Source: Corynebacterium kroppenstedtii (GTDB lineage Bacteria > Actinomycetota > Actinomycetes > Mycobacteriales > Mycobacteriaceae). From it: DNA of 64,000 nt. The notes under the pieces were generated by a model. That model did no database searches. It was not told where the DNA came from and was given only the letters and a program-made list of their open reading frames with translations. The position numbers and the translations under genes are program-made. The stretch covers positions 2,294,001 through 2,358,000 of the forward strand of contig NZ_CP069792.1 in assembly GCF_016894245.1 (NCBI RefSeq), in the 5' to 3' direction. Positions 38,764-49,724 of the stretch are shown here, in pieces; position 1 is the first letter of the stretch, and each line of letters opens with the position of its first letter.

Positions 38764-40283
38764 GCACCCCTTTACGCATGAATCCACTACGTCGACCACT
38801 GTGGTGGGGAACGGTCGCGTCCATACTACTGATGGTGTCATCGTGGAGTTCCGGGGCTCAACGTACCCGGGGGGGAATCGTTCGGATGCTCAATCTGGAC
38901 TGGATCATGTATGGGCATGTCAAGAATATTGGCTTCATCTTGTCCTGGGTAGCACTGGGGCTGCTACTGTACTGCTGGTGTCTGTGGGGGCGGATTGTCT
39001 ATCGCGAACAACCCACCGTCCGCGAATCTGTAAAAACGCTGGTGGGATGGATAGTTCCCCTCCTTTTCGCTTCCCCGATGTACTCACGCGATATCTATTC
39101 CTACCTGGTTCAGGGGGCAATGGTTCGTGATGGATTTGATCCCTATAAAGATGGGGCTGCCGTCAATCCTGGCCCGATGTTGCTGGAAGTCAGCCCAGAT
39201 TGGAGAAACACCACCACCCCATATGGGCCACTCCATTTGTGGATCGGCGACGGAATAACAAGCCTGGTCGGATCGAATATCACCATCGGGGTTTTCCTCT
39301 ACAAACTCATCTCCGTCGCAGGCTATGCCACTATTGCTTGGGCGGTGATATCAATTGCCCGACATATCGGCGGAAACCCCGCGGAGGCCCTCTGGCTTGG
39401 TGTTGCGAACCCGGTCGTCTTCCTCCATCTCGTGGGGGGTATGCACAATGAATCAGTCATGGTAGCCTTTTCCTGCCTCGGGCTGGTTTTGGCTTTACGA
39501 CGCCACCCACTGTGGGGTGCCCTTTTCATTGGCATTGGTTTTTCACTGAAGGCGACAGCTCTCGTAACACTCCCCTTCCTCATCTGGATCGCAATGCGAC
39601 AGCGGGGAATTGCCCCCTCCACATGGTCGTTTCGCGATCCCCGGCGAACGTTCGAGTCCCTGAAGAAAGCCATTCCCTCATTCGTGTTGTATGGAATCAC
39701 CACTGTGATGATCGTCTGCACGGTATTGACGGCCATTACCTATGCTTCGGGGAGCTCGTGGGGCTGGGTGTCTCAGCTGAGCGGGAATACGAAGGTCATC
39801 AACCTCTTAGCCCTCCCCAGCTTCCTGGCTCAGTTTACGGCCGCTTTCGCAGCCTCGTTCTTCCCTGGCGCGACGTTCAACTCGGTGCTGTCGATCTACC
39901 GGAGTATCTCGATGATCATCATGGTTGTACTCCTGATCGTGGTCTGGTGGCGCTTCCGCCAGACTCCACGCCGTGCCATTGAGGGGGCAGCATGGGCATA
40001 TTTGATTACGTGCATTTTTAATGCCGTAACACTGCCGTGGTATTACGCTGCTGGCGTCGTTCTTGTCGGTACTTTCCATCCATCACCACGGATTACGCAC
40101 TTCACTGTTATTGCGTCGCTTATCGTGGCGGGATCCTTCACAGGGTCTGGCAACAATTGGTTGTACAGATGGTCCTGGATGTGGATCGTGATAACGATTG
40201 CCTTCGTTCTTTACTTCGCCGTTTTCCGAAGCGAAGACTCAAAATCCCATCGCTTGGGCACGGCGCATAACCTCACGGGCTAG
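38760..40283 (+). CDS. mptA: Alpha-1,6-mannopyranosyltransferase MptA
   Basis: GT-C enzyme that extends the alpha-1,6-mannan backbone of lipomannan on the outer membrane face, with polyprenyl-phosphate mannose as donor. About 13 membrane helices; the first external loop carries the conserved SPMYSRDIYSYLVQGAMVRDG with the catalytic Asp, followed by NTTTPYGPLHLW and the PVVFLHLVGGMHNES block. 507 residues matches the family. Position after idsA equals the Rv2173-Rv2174 order. Its last 45 bases overlap the convergent regulator gene. Confidence 0.93.
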   Translation: MSTPLRMNPLRRPLWWGTVASILLMVSSWSSGAQRTRGGIVRMLNLDWIMYGHVKNIGFILSWVALGLLLYCWCLWGRIVYREQPTVRESVKTLVGWIVPLLFASPMYSRDIYSYLVQGAMVRDGFDPYKDGAAVNPGPMLLEVSPDWRNTTTPYGPLHLWIGDGITSLVGSNITIGVFLYKLISVAGYATIAWAVISIARHIGGNPAEALWLGVANPVVFLHLVGGMHNESVMVAFSCLGLVLALRRHPLWGALFIGIGFSLKATALVTLPFLIWIAMRQRGIAPSTWSFRDPRRTFESLKKAIPSFVLYGITTVMIVCTVLTAITYASGSSWGWVSQLSGNTKVINLLALPSFLAQFTAAFAASFFPGATFNSVLSIYRSISMIIMVVLLIVVWWRFRQTPRRAIEGAAWAYLITCIFNAVTLPWYYAAGVVLVGTFHPSPRITHFTVIASLIVAGSFTGSGNNWLYRWSWMWIVITIAFVLYFAVFRSEDSKSHRLGTAHNLTG

Positions 40284-40640
40284 ATGACCGTGGAGTGCGT
40301 CGATGGGGCGTCCTGGCAGTGTGTCATCGTCGGTAAAAAGGTAGTTGAGGATCTCTTCATTGGAATATCCGCCGTCGGACATGAGGGCAATGAGGCCGGG
40401 GACGTGCTTATTGATGGTCACGCGCTCACCGGGCTCAGGCTGGCCCTCGTCGTTAAGCCCATTAAAGAAGCGTGCTGGAATTTGCAGCTGTTTATCGCGA
40501 TTGACCGCGATAAGCTGGCCTTTATTAATACGATCCCGAACCCGGCTGACGGGTTGGTGGAGATAGTCCGCAACCTCTGAGATCGGAAGGACGATTTCGC
40601 TGGCGGATAGTACATCGGGAGTTCTTGAGTTACTCTTCAC
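40239..40640 (-). CDS. Rv2175c-like winged-helix DNA-binding protein, PknL partner
   Basis: Strong similarity to mycobacterial Rv2175c: the helix-turn-helix block SEVADYLHQPVSRVRDRINKG, the middle KHVPGLIALMSDGGYSNEEI and the C-terminal RPIDALHGHLAREVMRRAQ. Rv2175c is a substrate of kinase PknL, which phosphorylates an N-terminal Thr; here Thr7 in a similar flexible tail could be the site (inference). GTG start at 40640 lacks a ribosome site and may be leaderless, with TACGGT seven bases before it. Divergent from pknL; 3' end overlaps mptA tail-to-tail. Confidence 0.9.
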   Translation of the reverse strand: MKSNSRTPDVLSASEIVLPISEVADYLHQPVSRVRDRINKGQLIAVNRDKQLQIPARFFNGLNDEGQPEPGERVTINKHVPGLIALMSDGGYSNEEILNYLFTDDDTLPGRPIDALHGHLAREVMRRAQAMGF

Positions 40641-40728
40641 GGTTTATACCGTAGCTGACAATCCCTAGTAATTTGGTGAGTGGAAAGCATCGGGCCGACA
40701 CAACGGGCTAAGAGAGGACAACGACCAC

Positions 40729-42891
40729 GTGCCTACATTGAGCCATGGAGATCTGATTGACCGCCGTTATCGCGTGCAATCACTTATCGCTCGTGGCGGC
40801 ATGGCCGCGATTTATCGAGGCATTGATGAACGTCTCGATCGACCAGTGGCACTCAAAATTCTTGATGATCGTTTTGCCCACAATGATCAATTCCGAACCC
40901 GTTTTGAACGAGAAGCGCGCGCTGCGGCACGGTTGTCCCATCCATCGCTCGTTAATGTTTTTGACCAGGGGGATGATGGCACGAGTGTGTTCCTCGCCAT
41001 GGAATTGGTCGACGGTGGCACGTTGCGGGAACTCTTGCGTGAGCGTGGGCCGATGCCCCCTCATGCGGCGACAGCCGTCATGGAACCAGTCTTGACTGCC
41101 CTCGGATTAGCACATTCTGCAGGACTGATTCACCGGGATGTAAAGCCCGAAAATATCCTGATCAGCGACGATCACCAGGTAAAACTAGCTGATTTTGGGC
41201 TGGTTCGGGCGACGGCTGAATCCTCCTTAACGACGACGTCGGTGATGATGGGTACCGTTGCGTATTTGTCTCCGGAGCAAGTGCGGGGCGGGAGCGTCGA
41301 TGGCCGAAGCGACGTCTATTCGGCAGGTATTGTCCTGTACGAACTCTTGACGGGAACGACCCCTTTTCATGGTGATACGTCGCTGGCCACAGCCTATATG
41401 CGGCTTGATCACCCCGTCCCCCCAGCGTCTGAAGCTATCGACGGAGTCCCGGCAGAATTTGACCAACTGATATCCCGGGCAACTGCTCTACACCCCGATG
41501 ATCGTTTTGCAGATGGGTCGGAATTTCGTACGGCGGTCATGCAGGTCGCCAATGAACTCAAACTCCCCTTGTCGTCATTCCGTGTTCCGGTTCCGATAGA
41601 TTCTGCCTCTCACCGATCTCGGGATGCGGCTCGGGACGCGAAATCAGCCCAAACACCCGATGGTGGCGAGAGTGTCGGCCAACAAGATAGCCCTCAGAAC
41701 GCCCCTGATAATGAGGGGACAACGGCCGTCGTAGGAAAGGTCGCCCCCATTCCACCGACAGACACGGTTGACCACGACCGCCATGCAGACAAACATGGCT
41801 CGACGGCAGTGTTGTTTCCGAATTACGATCTAAACCGCTCAACCGGAGATATGGCCTCCACACGGATTGATTTCCCAGAACGTCAGCCGGCGGAACCGGA
41901 GCCTGCCCACGTAGCGTCATCACCGGACGGAACCGAGACAACTTCGGCACCATCAACTGCTCATCACCGCACGTCGGTGGCGCATGACAAACCCCAGGTG
42001 GGTAACCATTCTCGCCTCGGCTGTGCCTTATGGACTGTTGTCGCACTTATCCTCGTCGGCGCGGTCAGTCTCGGAGCATGGTGGCTAGGGTCCGGCCGGT
42101 ACGGAGAGATTCCGTCAGTGACTGGCTCGGAAGTATCAACCGCCCATCACGACATCACCGAGGCAGGTTTTGAGGTCACTGAAAAAACGGAATATTCCAA
42201 TACTGTTCCCTCGAATACCGTTGCCTCGTCGTCGCCTCATGCAGGTAAGCGAGTAACAAAGGGAACGACGGTGACGTTGACCGTCTCCGCGGGGCGACCG
42301 ACCGTTCCTGAGATTCCAGCAGACCGGTCGGTGGAAGCCTACACACGGACACTCTCTGATCGAACATTATCTTCGGGGACAACGAAGTCGGATTATTCTT
42401 CGGACGTCCCAGAGGGACAACTTCTTTCTGTCTCCCCCGCCCCGGGGAGCACGGTCGATGTGCGCTCCTCGGTGACCCTCACCATCAGTAAAGGCCCAAA
42501 ACCTGTTTCCATCCCCGATGTCTCAGGAAAATCGGAAAATGATGCACGACACGAACTAGAGAAGGCGGGCCTTCATGTTGGCGACGTGTCGACGGACGAC
42601 TCAGCAACCGACCTCCGACAGCGGGGCAAGGTGACGCGGACAGATCCTGGTGAAGGAACGGAAGTCAACGAAGGCTCTACCGTCAACCTCTTTGTTGCCC
42701 CGGACGTTGCAGTTCCACAATTAATCGGTTCGACGGTTAAAGAGGCTCGTGCGAAAGCGGACAAAGTTGGATTGAAAATCGACGCTGGAGACGCGAAGAA
42801 CACTGATCGTGTCATCGTCCAAAATCCCCTGCCAGGTTTTTCTGCCGAGCGCGACTCGGTCATCACTATCAAAACTGTGAAGACTCTCTAG
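40729..42891 (+). CDS. pknL: Ser/Thr protein kinase PknL with PASTA domains
   Basis: A membrane kinase. Cytoplasmic kinase domain: GGMAAIY glycine loop, RPVALKIL lysine, HRDVKPENI catalytic loop near residue 135, DFGLV and SPEQ. After an acidic linker of about 150 residues comes one transmembrane helix near residues 429-450, and four extracellular PASTA repeats of about 65 residues to the C-terminus (starting near 455, 520, 587 and 656). PASTA repeats bind muropeptides or lipid II. Corynebacterial PknL has PASTA domains, mycobacterial PknL does not. GTG start with GAGAGG upstream. Confidence 0.95.
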   Translation: MPTLSHGDLIDRRYRVQSLIARGGMAAIYRGIDERLDRPVALKILDDRFAHNDQFRTRFEREARAAARLSHPSLVNVFDQGDDGTSVFLAMELVDGGTLRELLRERGPMPPHAATAVMEPVLTALGLAHSAGLIHRDVKPENILISDDHQVKLADFGLVRATAESSLTTTSVMMGTVAYLSPEQVRGGSVDGRSDVYSAGIVLYELLTGTTPFHGDTSLATAYMRLDHPVPPASEAIDGVPAEFDQLISRATALHPDDRFADGSEFRTAVMQVANELKLPLSSFRVPVPIDSASHRSRDAARDAKSAQTPDGGESVGQQDSPQNAPDNEGTTAVVGKVAPIPPTDTVDHDRHADKHGSTAVLFPNYDLNRSTGDMASTRIDFPERQPAEPEPAHVASSPDGTETTSAPSTAHHRTSVAHDKPQVGNHSRLGCALWTVVALILVGAVSLGAWWLGSGRYGEIPSVTGSEVSTAHHDITEAGFEVTEKTEYSNTVPSNTVASSSPHAGKRVTKGTTVTLTVSAGRPTVPEIPADRSVEAYTRTLSDRTLSSGTTKSDYSSDVPEGQLLSVSPAPGSTVDVRSSVTLTISKGPKPVSIPDVSGKSENDARHELEKAGLHVGDVSTDDSATDLRQRGKVTRTDPGEGTEVNEGSTVNLFVAPDVAVPQLIGSTVKEARAKADKVGLKIDAGDAKNTDRVIVQNPLPGFSAERDSVITIKTVKTL

Positions 42892-43014
42892 TCGGATGAG
42901 CTCGAGCTCGATCATCTTCTCGAGTACTATATCCACGTCCTCGTGATCATTGTCAGCGCAGCACGACACGCGTGCCTGCGCGTTATCGCTTCTTGTCATG
43001 AGAAGGGCTTTCGT

Positions 43015-46000
43015 GTGTCCCACCATTTAGACTCCGCTTCGCCGTCGGCACGTGCTGAGCTTTCCGCGTCTATCAAAAAAGACCAGCCATCACAGTCGAC
43101 GCAGACAGACCCTGCTGAGGTCGCAGCACCAGCTTCGCCGTTGAGTGAATCACATGCCGACGACAGTGCGTCCTCGGACATGGTTGCAGGCGAAGGTAGT
43201 AAAAAAGTTACAGCAGCAACCGCGTCTGGCGAGCGCTTATTTCGTGAGTGGGACCGAAAAGCTCTCATCATTGCCGGAGCCCTCACTGCTGCATTTGTGG
43301 TAACTCGGGCCGTGATGTGGTGGCTCGACCACCACATCGGTGACTACTGGATGATCGACACCCCAGTGGACTATTACTTCAAAGGTCTCGACGACCCAGG
43401 TTCTGGGGCCATGCAAGAGTATCCAGTACCAGTCATGTGGATGGTCACCGTATTGAAGTGGCTAACCGTGGTCTTCTCCTCCGCCGACAAGGTCACCGTA
43501 TCCATCTGGATGCTGTTAGTCGTTGACGCCGGCTTTTTTGCGTGGCTTACTGCCAGCCGACGATGGTGGGGCGCAGGATTCTGGGTTCTCTTCGGGTTGT
43601 TCTTCGGGCCTTTACTGTGGACCCGCTGGGATATCGTCCCCGCTGTGCTCGTAGCCGCCACACTGGTCACACTTGTTCGGCACCCAAAGGTCTCGGGCAT
43701 TCTCTTGGGGTGCGCGACCATGATCAAACTGTGGCCGGCAATCATCGGCACTGCACTAGTCGGCTGGTGGAAGAGCCGACAGACATGGCAGCGTATCGCT
43801 TCATTCGCTGCCACGTGCGTTGTCATCGCGGCATTGTCAGTATGGGGGCACGGTTTCCACCGCATCACGTCAGTGTTCAATTACCAAGGCGATCGTGGAC
43901 TTCAGATTGAGTCCATCCCCGCAACTGGTGTGATGTGGGCTGCCCACCACGGCGAAGACGCACTGAGTATTTCGTATGCGGCATCGCAGTCGTTTGAAGT
44001 GTTCGGCCCTTCGGTCTCCCGGTGGGAGACATTTGCGAGGATCTTGACCGTTATCATGATCCTCGTCTGCGTCTATCTGTGCATCACCGCGTTAATTGGG
44101 GCGACTGGTTTTCGACACATGTTCCCTCGCGCCGCAGACGGCACGTGGACACCGCCCCAACAACGCATGCTCGTCATTGAGAAAACGACTGAGAATGGCT
44201 GGTCAGCACGTCGCTCAGCTTGGTTGGCGCTAATCATTATCGGAGCCGTGCTGATCTCAAATAAGGTGATGTCCACTCAATACGTTGTGTGGTGGGCGGC
44301 TCCGCTCGCCGTGTGTCTTGATTCAGTTCATGGCAGTCCGGCGTCGGCAAGCAAACAATCAGCACGGAGTCTACGAATAGCTGGTGGCCTCATGCTGGTC
44401 ATCGGCGGTTTGTCTCAGTGGATTTATCCCGTCGCTTATAACTCGATAATCAGCAATGACGACAGCCCCTCGGTGATGATTCTGGTTGTCCGCAATCTGC
44501 TTATCATTGCGACGTTCCTCACGGTGATGATTGGTTTCGCTAAAGAGCCTTCGGTTCGTCTTGTTCGTCTTCGCGATATCTCGGACATGATTCACCGGCG
44601 ATACGCCCGCGGGCAATGGAGGGATATCACCATCGAACGCACGCCAATGTCCAGGCGATACCACGGGAAACATCGTCTACGTCGGTTGGTTACCAGTTCC
44701 CGTGAACCCAGCCAGGTCAGTGCGAATGAGAACGAGGCTGCGCGCGTCGAGCCGGACGGCTCTGCACTAACTGCACGTGAGGATCTGGACGCAGATACGA
44801 CGCAACACCTGGACGAAGCACAACCTGACACGCCGTCGATCGACGAAGACACCACCACCGACGAGGAAGAGACCTCAATCGGGGGAGAAAACGAATCACA
44901 GGCATCGTCGCGACCATACGCGTGGCAAAGTGTTGGTCAGCGAATCCTCAATTCCGAGCTCACAGGCGTGTGTCTAATTGCGGTGGGGGTCTATGCGTTA
45001 GTGCAAACCATCGTGGGTATCGCCCTGGCCTACAATGCAAAGCTCTTTAATTCGTCTTTCTCGGATCAGATTCAATCATGGGATGCACAGTGGTTCACAC
45101 GAATTGCTGAATTCGGTTACCGCGGGGGCGATGCGATTGACGGTAATCCCCCCGAGTTCCGCACAGTTGCTTTTCTTCCCGGAACACCGTGGTTTCTACG
45201 AGCCACCCACGCCATAACCGGATTGGATTGGGCCGCGGCTGGATTGCTCATGAACGCCGTCATCGGTGCCATTGCAACATGCATACTCGCCGCTATCATC
45301 CGTCAATTCACTCGCTCACTACTTGCAGTAGTACTCGCTGTAGCGGTGTTCGCTGGATTCCCAATGTCAGTGACGTACATGATGGCGTACTCCGAGGCAC
45401 TCTTCGCGCTCTGCACGTTCCTTTTCATCCTCGGGTACTTGAAGAAGGACTTTCCTCTTGCTGCGGCAGGGGTGTTCCTGGCCTGCCTTGTCAGAATGAC
45501 CGGGTACGATCTTGCTATTGCCTTCGCAATAGGGGTTTTACTCCATCATCGTCGAAATGTGCGCGCATGGATTTGTGTTGCCATCGCTCCCCTCGGCGGA
45601 GTTATTTATATGCTGTGGGCAGACCATCTTGCACGCGCCGCAGGCGGCTACTTTGCCGTCCAAAAAGATGGCTGGGGAACACAATTCGATTTCGGCAAGA
45701 CCACACTTCACGATCTGCCGAGGCAGATTTTCGCCATGGAGGGTGTTGTCCCACTGTGGGGTTCGATAGCCATCCTGGGCACGCTCACCCTCATCGTTGT
45801 GGGGATTGTTAGGCGTTTCCCCTTCATGATGTGGCTGTGTGGCACAGGATTGGGCCTCAACGTGATTCTATCGTCGGGGTATTTCCACTCACGCCCTCGC
45901 CTATTGCTCATGGCGGGCGTACTGCTAACTATTTGCATGATTGTGACGACGGTTCGGCGATGGCCAATCATGACCACGGCCTACACCATCGTTATCGTCT

Positions 46001-46056
46001 GGGTCGGAGTGTGGCTATCCGAATACATGCTGACTCAATGGGCCTACGCCATTTAA
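43015..46056 (+). CDS. Two GT-C glycosyltransferases fused: MptD-like plus PIG-V-like
   Basis: A 1013-residue membrane protein. Module 1 (about residues 80-530) resembles DUF2029/GT87 mannosyltransferases (MWWLDHHIGDYWMIDTPVDY, EYPVPVMW, WTRWDIVPAVLVA, IKLWPAII) and sits where C. glutamicum has MptD, an alpha-1,2-mannosyltransferase. An acidic Glu/Thr-rich linker (about 560-650) follows. Module 2 (about 655-1013) resembles PIG-V-type mannosyltransferases (WDAQWFTRIAEFGYRGG, FLPGTPWFLRATHAI). Each has its own loop Asp near the N-terminus. The GTG at 43015 has AAGGG seven bases upstream; the longer frame from 42943 lacks one. Sequence is continuous, with no sign of a frameshift. Confidence 0.85.
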   Translation: MSHHLDSASPSARAELSASIKKDQPSQSTQTDPAEVAAPASPLSESHADDSASSDMVAGEGSKKVTAATASGERLFREWDRKALIIAGALTAAFVVTRAVMWWLDHHIGDYWMIDTPVDYYFKGLDDPGSGAMQEYPVPVMWMVTVLKWLTVVFSSADKVTVSIWMLLVVDAGFFAWLTASRRWWGAGFWVLFGLFFGPLLWTRWDIVPAVLVAATLVTLVRHPKVSGILLGCATMIKLWPAIIGTALVGWWKSRQTWQRIASFAATCVVIAALSVWGHGFHRITSVFNYQGDRGLQIESIPATGVMWAAHHGEDALSISYAASQSFEVFGPSVSRWETFARILTVIMILVCVYLCITALIGATGFRHMFPRAADGTWTPPQQRMLVIEKTTENGWSARRSAWLALIIIGAVLISNKVMSTQYVVWWAAPLAVCLDSVHGSPASASKQSARSLRIAGGLMLVIGGLSQWIYPVAYNSIISNDDSPSVMILVVRNLLIIATFLTVMIGFAKEPSVRLVRLRDISDMIHRRYARGQWRDITIERTPMSRRYHGKHRLRRLVTSSREPSQVSANENEAARVEPDGSALTAREDLDADTTQHLDEAQPDTPSIDEDTTTDEEETSIGGENESQASSRPYAWQSVGQRILNSELTGVCLIAVGVYALVQTIVGIALAYNAKLFNSSFSDQIQSWDAQWFTRIAEFGYRGGDAIDGNPPEFRTVAFLPGTPWFLRATHAITGLDWAAAGLLMNAVIGAIATCILAAIIRQFTRSLLAVVLAVAVFAGFPMSVTYMMAYSEALFALCTFLFILGYLKKDFPLAAAGVFLACLVRMTGYDLAIAFAIGVLLHHRRNVRAWICVAIAPLGGVIYMLWADHLARAAGGYFAVQKDGWGTQFDFGKTTLHDLPRQIFAMEGVVPLWGSIAILGTLTLIVVGIVRRFPFMMWLCGTGLGLNVILSSGYFHSRPRLLLMAGVLLTICMIVTTVRRWPIMTTAYTIVIVWVGVWLSEYMLTQWAYAI

Positions 46057-46074
46057 CGGCATATGCGTAGGCCC
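46040..46074. terminator. Hairpin at the end of the double GT-C gene
   Basis: Perfect 10-base inverted repeat GGGCCTACGC / GCGTAGGCCC, with the TAA stop of the plus-strand gene in its loop. It is also 72 bases past the aroG stop on minus. No T-tract on either strand, so it may terminate or protect 3' ends. Confidence 0.5.
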
Positions 46075-46145
46075 AAATGAAGGGAGCGGCCGGGAGGCCT
46101 GAGCGGCGACGGACGAGTGACACAGCGTCGCCCACCGGACGAGGC

Positions 46146-47600
<1,455 letters not shown>

Positions 47601-47650
47601 TTATGTACTGAAAAGCCAGTGAGTTACCCCAGGATGGTGATACCTGTCCC

Positions 47651-48154
47651 CTACTTCAAATCCATTCCCGTTTTTTCTTTAAACACTCGTGCGCACACTT
47701 TGAACTTAGCGACGTTGTGCCGCGCATCGGCTAAGGCATCATGCGCATTCTCCGGGGCAGGAGGTAGAGCTGGCCGGCCAACGAAAACCCACGCGTGCTT
47801 CAATTCTCGCGTGAACCTGGGGATATTCCTCGGCAGGTCCTGCATGATGCCCCACAGTTGAACCAGACAGATGTGGTCATATGCCCCTACCCACGCCCAC
47901 AAGCGAACGTGGTCGTCGTCGCCAAAGAACTCTTCTACATCGTGTCTGATTGTCGATCTGTTTTTCCATAGTGGCGACGACGGGTTCGGCAGATGAGGTA
48001 ACACGTGTTTCTTCACCCACGGATTAGCTCGCGAGAGGTCGGCATCGGTAGATACTGCGTAATATTCACGGCCGTCGCTGGCAACAATGCCAATAGAGAC
48101 GAGATCTATGGTCTGACCATCTTCAATAAATTCGGTGTCATAAAAATAATCCAT
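47651..48154 (-). CDS. RNase AS, polyadenylate-specific 3' exoribonuclease
   Basis: DEDDh nuclease closely like mycobacterial Rv2179c. YDTEFIEDG gives the first Asp and Glu, WVGAYDH the third acidic residue, and the motif HDALADARHN the catalytic His and Asp. 167 residues, single domain. Rv2179c-type enzymes trim adenine-rich RNA 3' ends. Located just upstream of aroG, the same order as in M. tuberculosis. Confidence 0.94.
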   Translation of the reverse strand: MDYFYDTEFIEDGQTIDLVSIGIVASDGREYYAVSTDADLSRANPWVKKHVLPHLPNPSSPLWKNRSTIRHDVEEFFGDDDHVRLWAWVGAYDHICLVQLWGIMQDLPRNIPRFTRELKHAWVFVGRPALPPAPENAHDALADARHNVAKFKVCARVFKEKTGMDLK

Positions 48155-48347
48155 ATGTCAAGGGTAGTACGTTGTGGATAACGTGTTCAGTTCCTTCACC
48201 AACTATTGCCCCGGCTATCTATCCTTAAGAATGGCGAGCATTAGTACGAAATAGTGTGATGTCCGGGTCAACATTAAAGAAGAGTGACCGGGGGTGCGGA
48301 TCAGTGAGGTTCCACCACACGAGGGATGCCAGGTAGACTGTGACGTC

Positions 48348-49718
48348 ATGCGTGTCCGCGGTAGTTGTGAACGAATCGTACATTTTTTATCTGAGACATG
48401 GGCGGGCCGGTTCGTGGTCACCGCCATTCTCGGCGTCGTTCTTTACTACCACCTCTTCGACATGTTTGGTGACGGCACATTCCGCTACCACATCGACCTC
48501 GATGTCTATCGGTCAGGGGGACAGGCTTTTGTCCGCGGTTTTGGACTTTATGACCGCGATTACCCTGTACAAGGCATCAACTTACCGTTCACCTACCCTC
48601 CCCTAGCGGCCATCCTCTTCGGCGCATTGACATGGTTTTCACTCACAACCGACGCCCTGTTAATGGTTTTCGCCACAGCAGCGATGACCTGGTGGTGCGG
48701 CGCGATTCTGATTAACCACTTCACGCAACCTGCCCGAACATCCGTTACTGGCGGTGAATTGGCTCAATCAGCCACGACCAGCTCATTCAAGCGGGCGGGG
48801 TGGCTATCCTACATGATTCTTCCGTTGGTTCTCCTGGGTGAACCATTTACGCACACATTAAGTTTTGGGCAGATCAACGTCGTCCTTTTGGCCCTTGTAT
48901 TGCTGGATACGGCTGTGAAACGCACGCATTGGCCTCGAGGCATATTCATCGGGTTGGCAGCGGCCATCAAATTAACACCTGCCGTTTTCGGACTCTTCTT
49001 CCTCGTTAAAAGAGATTGGAAATCAGCCATCACCTGCGCAATCTCTGGAGTGGCGTGGACCGCGATAGGTTGGGCAATTCTCCCCCACGATTCAAAAGAT
49101 TACTGGACCGTCGAAATACACAATCCTGATCGAATTGGAGGATTGGCTTATGCCGGTAACCAGTCTCTACGAGGAATGATCGCCCGCTTTACCAATGACG
49201 ATGCTCTTCAATCTCGGTGGTGGGTTGTCCTTAGTGTGCTGACGTTTGGGCTTATCCTCACGGCCATGTTGCGTTTGATACGTACGGCATCGAACCTTCA
49301 ATCCCGCCCCGAAGCGGACATTCGGGTTTCCGCTACCAGTCCTCGCTATGAAGGTCAGAGTTTCACCATCGCATTAGTGGCCGCCACGAGCCTTGTTGCT
49401 CTCCTGCTCTCCCCCGTCTCATGGTCTCACCACTGGGTGTGGTTCTTGCCGTTCGTCATTGTGACCATGTGCGCGGCCTGGAATTCGCGACATATTATTC
49501 CGCGGTGGCAGAACAATGTGCTGTGGGTCATTGCGGTATTGGGGTTGATGATTTCCACTGTCACGCCATTCCATTGGTTCTTCCCCAACACAGATAACCA
49601 AGAACTCCAGTGGACATTGATCCAAAAGATTGTGGGAAGTGATTATGTCTTGTGGGGTTTCCTTTTCCTCATTGTGATGGCGCTATTCCCACGGGCCTTT
49701 ACTACTGAGAAGAGCTAG
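48348..49718 (+). CDS. mptC: Alpha-1,2-mannopyranosyltransferase MptC
   Basis: GT87 membrane enzyme that adds alpha-1,2-mannose branches to lipomannan (equivalent of Rv2181). The outer loop HIDLDVYRSGG carries the likely catalytic Asp, then LPFTYPPLAA, TLSFGQINVV, AIKLTPAVF, GNQSLRGMI and SPVSWSHHWVW, all GT87 blocks. About ten helices. ATG 48348 gives 456 residues; a GTG at 48294 is possible. The next gene starts six bases after the stop. Confidence 0.9.
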   Translation: MRVRGSCERIVHFLSETWAGRFVVTAILGVVLYYHLFDMFGDGTFRYHIDLDVYRSGGQAFVRGFGLYDRDYPVQGINLPFTYPPLAAILFGALTWFSLTTDALLMVFATAAMTWWCGAILINHFTQPARTSVTGGELAQSATTSSFKRAGWLSYMILPLVLLGEPFTHTLSFGQINVVLLALVLLDTAVKRTHWPRGIFIGLAAAIKLTPAVFGLFFLVKRDWKSAITCAISGVAWTAIGWAILPHDSKDYWTVEIHNPDRIGGLAYAGNQSLRGMIARFTNDDALQSRWWVVLSVLTFGLILTAMLRLIRTASNLQSRPEADIRVSATSPRYEGQSFTIALVAATSLVALLLSPVSWSHHWVWFLPFVIVTMCAAWNSRHIIPRWQNNVLWVIAVLGLMISTVTPFHWFFPNTDNQELQWTLIQKIVGSDYVLWGFLFLIVMALFPRAFTTEKS

Positions 49719-49724
49719 TAGCCT

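Noticed and set aside
45000-45120. Frameshift or assembly join within the double GT-C gene
   Set aside because: The frame is continuous through the acidic linker and both modules, and base composition does not change across it.
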